From: Allosediminivita sp964397775
Lineage (GTDB): Bacteria; Pseudomonadota; Alphaproteobacteria; Rhodobacterales; Rhodobacteraceae
Length of the DNA: 64,000 nucleotides
Direction of reading: 5' to 3'
NCBI GenBank assembly: GCA_964397775.1
Contig: CAYNKL010000002.1
Location: forward strand, 11,822 to 75,821
The notes beneath the pieces are model-generated. The model did not search any database, was not told the DNA's origin, and saw nothing but the letters and a program-made list of their open reading frames with translations. This document shows positions 61,328 to 64,000 of this stretch, in pieces. How positions within the stretch are numbered: position 1 is the stretch's first letter; every line of letters starts with the position of its first letter. The position numbers were made by a program, and so were the translations under genes.

Positions 61328-62635
61328 ATGAACGACGAAATCGTCGAAACCAGAGAAACTGACGAAACCGTCGAGACACTGAATCTCGCGGATCTGAAGG
61401 CGAAGAGCCCGAAGGATCTGCTCTCCATGGCCGAAGAGCTCGAGATCGAGAACGCTTCGACCATGCGCAAGGGCGAGATGATGTTCCAGATCCTCCGCGA
61501 ACGCGCGGATGAGGGCTGGGAAGTCTCCGGTGACGGTGTTCTCGAGGTGCTTCAGGACGGTTTCGGCTTCCTGCGGTCGCCCGAGGCGAACTATCTGCCG
61601 GGTCCGGACGATATCTACGTCTCTCCCGAGATGATCCGGAAGTACTCGCTGCGGACCGGTGACAGCATCGAAGGCGAAATTCGCGCCCCCGATGGCGAAG
61701 AACGCTACTTCGGCCTCGTCAGCGTTACCAAGATCAACTTCGAGGTGCCCGAGCAAGCGCGCCACAAGATTGCATTCGACAACCTGACGCCGCTCTATCC
61801 CGACGAACGCCTGTCGATGGAGATCGAGGATCCGACGATCAAGGACAAGTCCGCCCGGATCATCGACCTAGTCGCACCGATCGGGAAGGGCCAGCGGGCG
61901 CTAATCGTGGCGCCGCCGCGGACCGGTAAGACGGTCCTGCTTCAGAACATCGCCAATTCGATCGAGACGAACCATCCCGAGTGCTATCTCATCGTGCTGC
62001 TCATCGACGAGCGCCCGGAAGAGGTGACCGACATGCAGCGGTCCGTGAAGGGGGAGGTGATCTCCTCGACCTTCGACGAACCCGCAACGCGTCACGTGGC
62101 TGTCAGTGAGATGGTCATCGAGAAGGCCAAGCGTCTTGTCGAACATAAACGAGATGTTGTTATTCTGCTCGACTCGATCACAAGACTTGGTAGGGCGTTC
62201 AACACCGTGGTGCCGTCATCGGGCAAGGTTCTGACCGGTGGTGTGGACGCAAACGCGCTTCAGCGGCCGAAACGCTTCTTCGGCGCCGCACGTAACATCG
62301 AAGAGGGCGGCTCGCTCACGATCATCTCGACCGCGCTGATCGATACCGGCAGCCGCATGGACGAGGTGATCTTCGAAGAGTTCAAGGGCACCGGCAACTC
62401 CGAGATCGTTCTGGACCGCAAGGTCGCGGACAAACGGGTCTTCCCGGCGATCGACATCCTCAAGTCCGGTACACGGAAAGAGGATCTTCTGGTCGAGAAG
62501 TCCGATCTTCAAAAGACCTTCGTCCTGCGCCGTATCCTCAACCCGATGGGGACGACGGACGCGGTGGAATTCCTGCTCTCGAAGCTCAAGCAGACCAAGA
62601 CGAACTCCGAGTTCTTCGACTCGATGAACAGCTAG
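61328..62635 (+). CDS. rho: Transcription termination factor Rho
   Basis: 435 residues. The N-terminal RNA-binding domain (about 45-125, with GDGVLEVLQDGFGFLRSPEANYLPG) precedes the hexameric ATPase with Walker A VAPPRTGKTVLL, the LIDERPEEVTDMQRSVKGEV region and DSITRLGRAFNTVVPSSGKVLTGGVD (key LLDSITRLGRAF). ATG 61328 is chosen for GAGG six bases upstream; ATG 61316 is the alternative. mnmE follows after four bases. Confidence 0.97.
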   Translation: MNDEIVETRETDETVETLNLADLKAKSPKDLLSMAEELEIENASTMRKGEMMFQILRERADEGWEVSGDGVLEVLQDGFGFLRSPEANYLPGPDDIYVSPEMIRKYSLRTGDSIEGEIRAPDGEERYFGLVSVTKINFEVPEQARHKIAFDNLTPLYPDERLSMEIEDPTIKDKSARIIDLVAPIGKGQRALIVAPPRTGKTVLLQNIANSIETNHPECYLIVLLIDERPEEVTDMQRSVKGEVISSTFDEPATRHVAVSEMVIEKAKRLVEHKRDVVILLDSITRLGRAFNTVVPSSGKVLTGGVDANALQRPKRFFGAARNIEEGGSLTIISTALIDTGSRMDEVIFEEFKGTGNSEIVLDRKVADKRVFPAIDILKSGTRKEDLLVEKSDLQKTFVLRRILNPMGTTDAVEFLLSKLKQTKTNSEFFDSMNS

Positions 62636-62639
62636 GCCA

Positions 62640-63926
62640 ATGTCGGACACGATCTTTGCCCTGGCCAGCGCCCCCGGCCGGGCGGGGGTGTCTGTCATCC
62701 GCGTCTCAGGTTCGCAGGCGTTCGAGGTCGCGCGCCGTCTTTGCGGCGACCTCCCGCAGGCGAGGCGAGCCGCACTTCGGCGCTTGAACGATTCAGCAGG
62801 TCAGTTCCTGGACGAAGCGCTTGTCCTTGTCTTTGAACCGGGGCGGAGCTTTACCGGGGAAGCCGTAGTCGAGTTCCAGGTGCACGGCAGCACCGCAGTG
62901 ATCGGTGCCGTGCTCCGGACGCTTTCCGAGATAGAGGGATGCCGACAGGCCGAACCGGGCGAGTTTACCCGCCGCGCTCTCGAAAATGAGCGGATGGACC
63001 TGACGCAGGTCGAAGCCTTGGCTGATCTCATCGACGCCGAGACAGAATCCCAGAGACGTCAGGCCCTTAGAGTGCTTTCAGGCGCGCTTGGCGATCTCGT
63101 GGGGCAGTGGCGCAAGGACGTCATCCGGGCAGGGGCCTTGATCGAGGCCACGATCGACTTCGCCGACGAGGAAGTGCCGACGGATGTGACGCCAGAGGTT
63201 TCGGCGCTGCTCGACTCCGTTCTCGCCGGCCTGTCGCGTGAGCTTTCGGGTCTTTCGGCAGCGGAGCGGGTCAGGACCGGGTTCGAGGTCGCGATTGTTG
63301 GCCCACCGAATGCCGGGAAGTCGACCTTGCTGAACTACCTTGCCGGGCGCGAGGCGGCCATTACCTCGGATATTGCCGGGACCACGCGTGATGTAATCGA
63401 AGTGCGAATGGAGATCGCCGGGCTGGCGGTGACGCTGCTCGATACCGCGGGCCTGCGCGAAACTGAGGACGCGGTGGAATCGCTTGGCGTTGACCTGGCG
63501 CGTCGCAGAGCCATGGCCGCGGACCTTCGGATTCATCTTCTTCCGGCTGGTACTGATCCGCTCATCGAGGTGACGGATGACGACATCCTGGTTATCGCCA
63601 AGGCGGATGCGACGGTTGGCGGATCCGGCGTTTCAGGACTGACCGGTCAGGGCGTGCCGGAGCTTTTGGAGAATATCGGGGCGCGGTTGTCCGAAAGGAC
63701 GGCGGATGCAGGGCTGGCGGCGCGCGAACGGCATAGGGTTGTTCTCAACGAAGGACAGGCCCATTTGTTGTCAGCGCGGGACTTGTTGAATCAGGGCGCC
63801 GAGATGTATGACTTGGCGGCCGAGGAACTCCGTGCCGGAGCGCGCGTGCTTTCCTCGCTTCTGGGGCACGTGGATGTCGAAGATCTTCTGGACGAAATCT
63901 TCTCCAGCTTCTGTGTCGGGAAATGA
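62640..63926 (+). CDS. mnmE: tRNA modification GTPase MnmE
   Basis: 428 residues. With MnmG it modifies U34 of certain tRNAs (5-carboxymethylaminomethyl). The N-terminal tetrahydrofolate-binding domain starts DTIFALASAPGRAGVSVIRVSG. The G domain has GPPNAGKSTLLN, SDIAGTTRD and LLDTAGLRE. The C-terminus ends FCVGK, the invariant CxGK-type tail. mnmG follows within a few bases. Confidence 0.96.
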   Translation: MSDTIFALASAPGRAGVSVIRVSGSQAFEVARRLCGDLPQARRAALRRLNDSAGQFLDEALVLVFEPGRSFTGEAVVEFQVHGSTAVIGAVLRTLSEIEGCRQAEPGEFTRRALENERMDLTQVEALADLIDAETESQRRQALRVLSGALGDLVGQWRKDVIRAGALIEATIDFADEEVPTDVTPEVSALLDSVLAGLSRELSGLSAAERVRTGFEVAIVGPPNAGKSTLLNYLAGREAAITSDIAGTTRDVIEVRMEIAGLAVTLLDTAGLRETEDAVESLGVDLARRRAMAADLRIHLLPAGTDPLIEVTDDDILVIAKADATVGGSGVSGLTGQGVPELLENIGARLSERTADAGLAARERHRVVLNEGQAHLLSARDLLNQGAEMYDLAAEELRAGARVLSSLLGHVDVEDLLDEIFSSFCVGK

Positions 63927-63931
63927 AGGGT

Positions 63932-63947
63932 GTTTCACGTGAAACAA
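63932..63947. promoter_or_regulatory. parS: parS site across the mnmG start
   Basis: TGTTTCACGTGAAACA, a perfect 16-base match to the chromosomal parS consensus. The GTG start codon of mnmG lies in its centre. It is about 2.6 kb right of the probable oriC, facing a second parS in coaE. Confidence 0.95.
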
Positions 63948-64000
63948 TTGTCCTTTGATGTGATCGTGATCGGTGGCGGCCAGGCCGGAACCGAGGCAGC
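63940..64000 (+). CDS. mnmG: tRNA uridine-5-carboxymethylaminomethyl modification enzyme MnmG, N-terminus (partial)
   Basis: Only about 20 residues are in the window: the frame from GTG 63940 reads MKQLSFDVIVIGGGQAGTEA, including the FAD-binding GxGxxG loop of MnmG (GidA). Placement after mnmE supports it. GAAGG lies nine bases before this GTG; an in-frame GTG at 63931 would give MFHVKQ and is also possible. The start codon is part of the parS palindrome. Confidence 0.88.

Overview
The window is high-GC alphaproteobacterial chromosome, almost certainly Rhodobacterales (Roseobacter group). The evidence is the dnaN/dnaA, rpsT, mutM-ubiE-ubiB neighbourhood, a FlaF/FlbT flagellar locus, PpaA/PpsR photosynthesis regulators, and the maf-aroE-coaE-dnaQ-secB / rho-mnmE-mnmG arrangement that surrounds many alphaproteobacterial replication origins. 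I see no rRNA or tRNA genes, insertion sequences or CRISPR arrays.

Layout. 1-2586: end of a polysaccharide locus (family-2 glycosyltransferase; KpsE/KpsT-like capsule export). 2728-11000: housekeeping genes (HD hydrolase, dnaN, dnaA, rpsT, enoyl-CoA hydratase, mutM, ubiE, ubiB). 11000-46800: a large flagellar locus with hook/rod genes (flgBCDEFGHIKLA), export genes (flhA, flhB, fliQ, fliR, fliI, fliJ-like), motor genes (motA, motB, fliL), flagellin and its regulators flaF and flbT. Inserted in it (13563-23832) is a sugar island: a TPR/O-GlcNAc-transferase-like protein resembling FlmG, a CDP-glucose 4,6-dehydratase pathway, C-methyltransferases, an O-methyltransferase-like protein and a glycosyltransferase. 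It is best read as a flagellin glycosylation system using a branched 6-deoxyhexose. 46842-49532: a second polysaccharide patch (initiating sugar transferase, SDR protein, Wza-type outer membrane lipoprotein). 49589-54567: cytochrome c, ppaA-ppsR, idi and an MFS transporter. 54564-64000: Smr protein, mltA, Tim44-like protein, fxsA, secB, dnaQ, coaE, aroE, maf, then a 528-bp AT-rich gap (probable oriC), rho, mnmE and the start of mnmG. Two parS palindromes flank the probable origin, one inside coaE and one across the mnmG start.

How the parts fit. A direct repeat TTAN-N7-TTAN, close to the CtrA site, occurs upstream of fliK, flagellin, flgE, motB, the rfbF/epimerase divergent pair and kpsE. This suggests that flagellar assembly, the sugar island and perhaps capsule export belong to one CtrA-type regulon. 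FlbT and a hairpin in the flagellin leader suggest a further post-transcriptional layer. dnaA lies about 55 kb from the probable origin, so both ends of the window belong to the origin-proximal chromosome.
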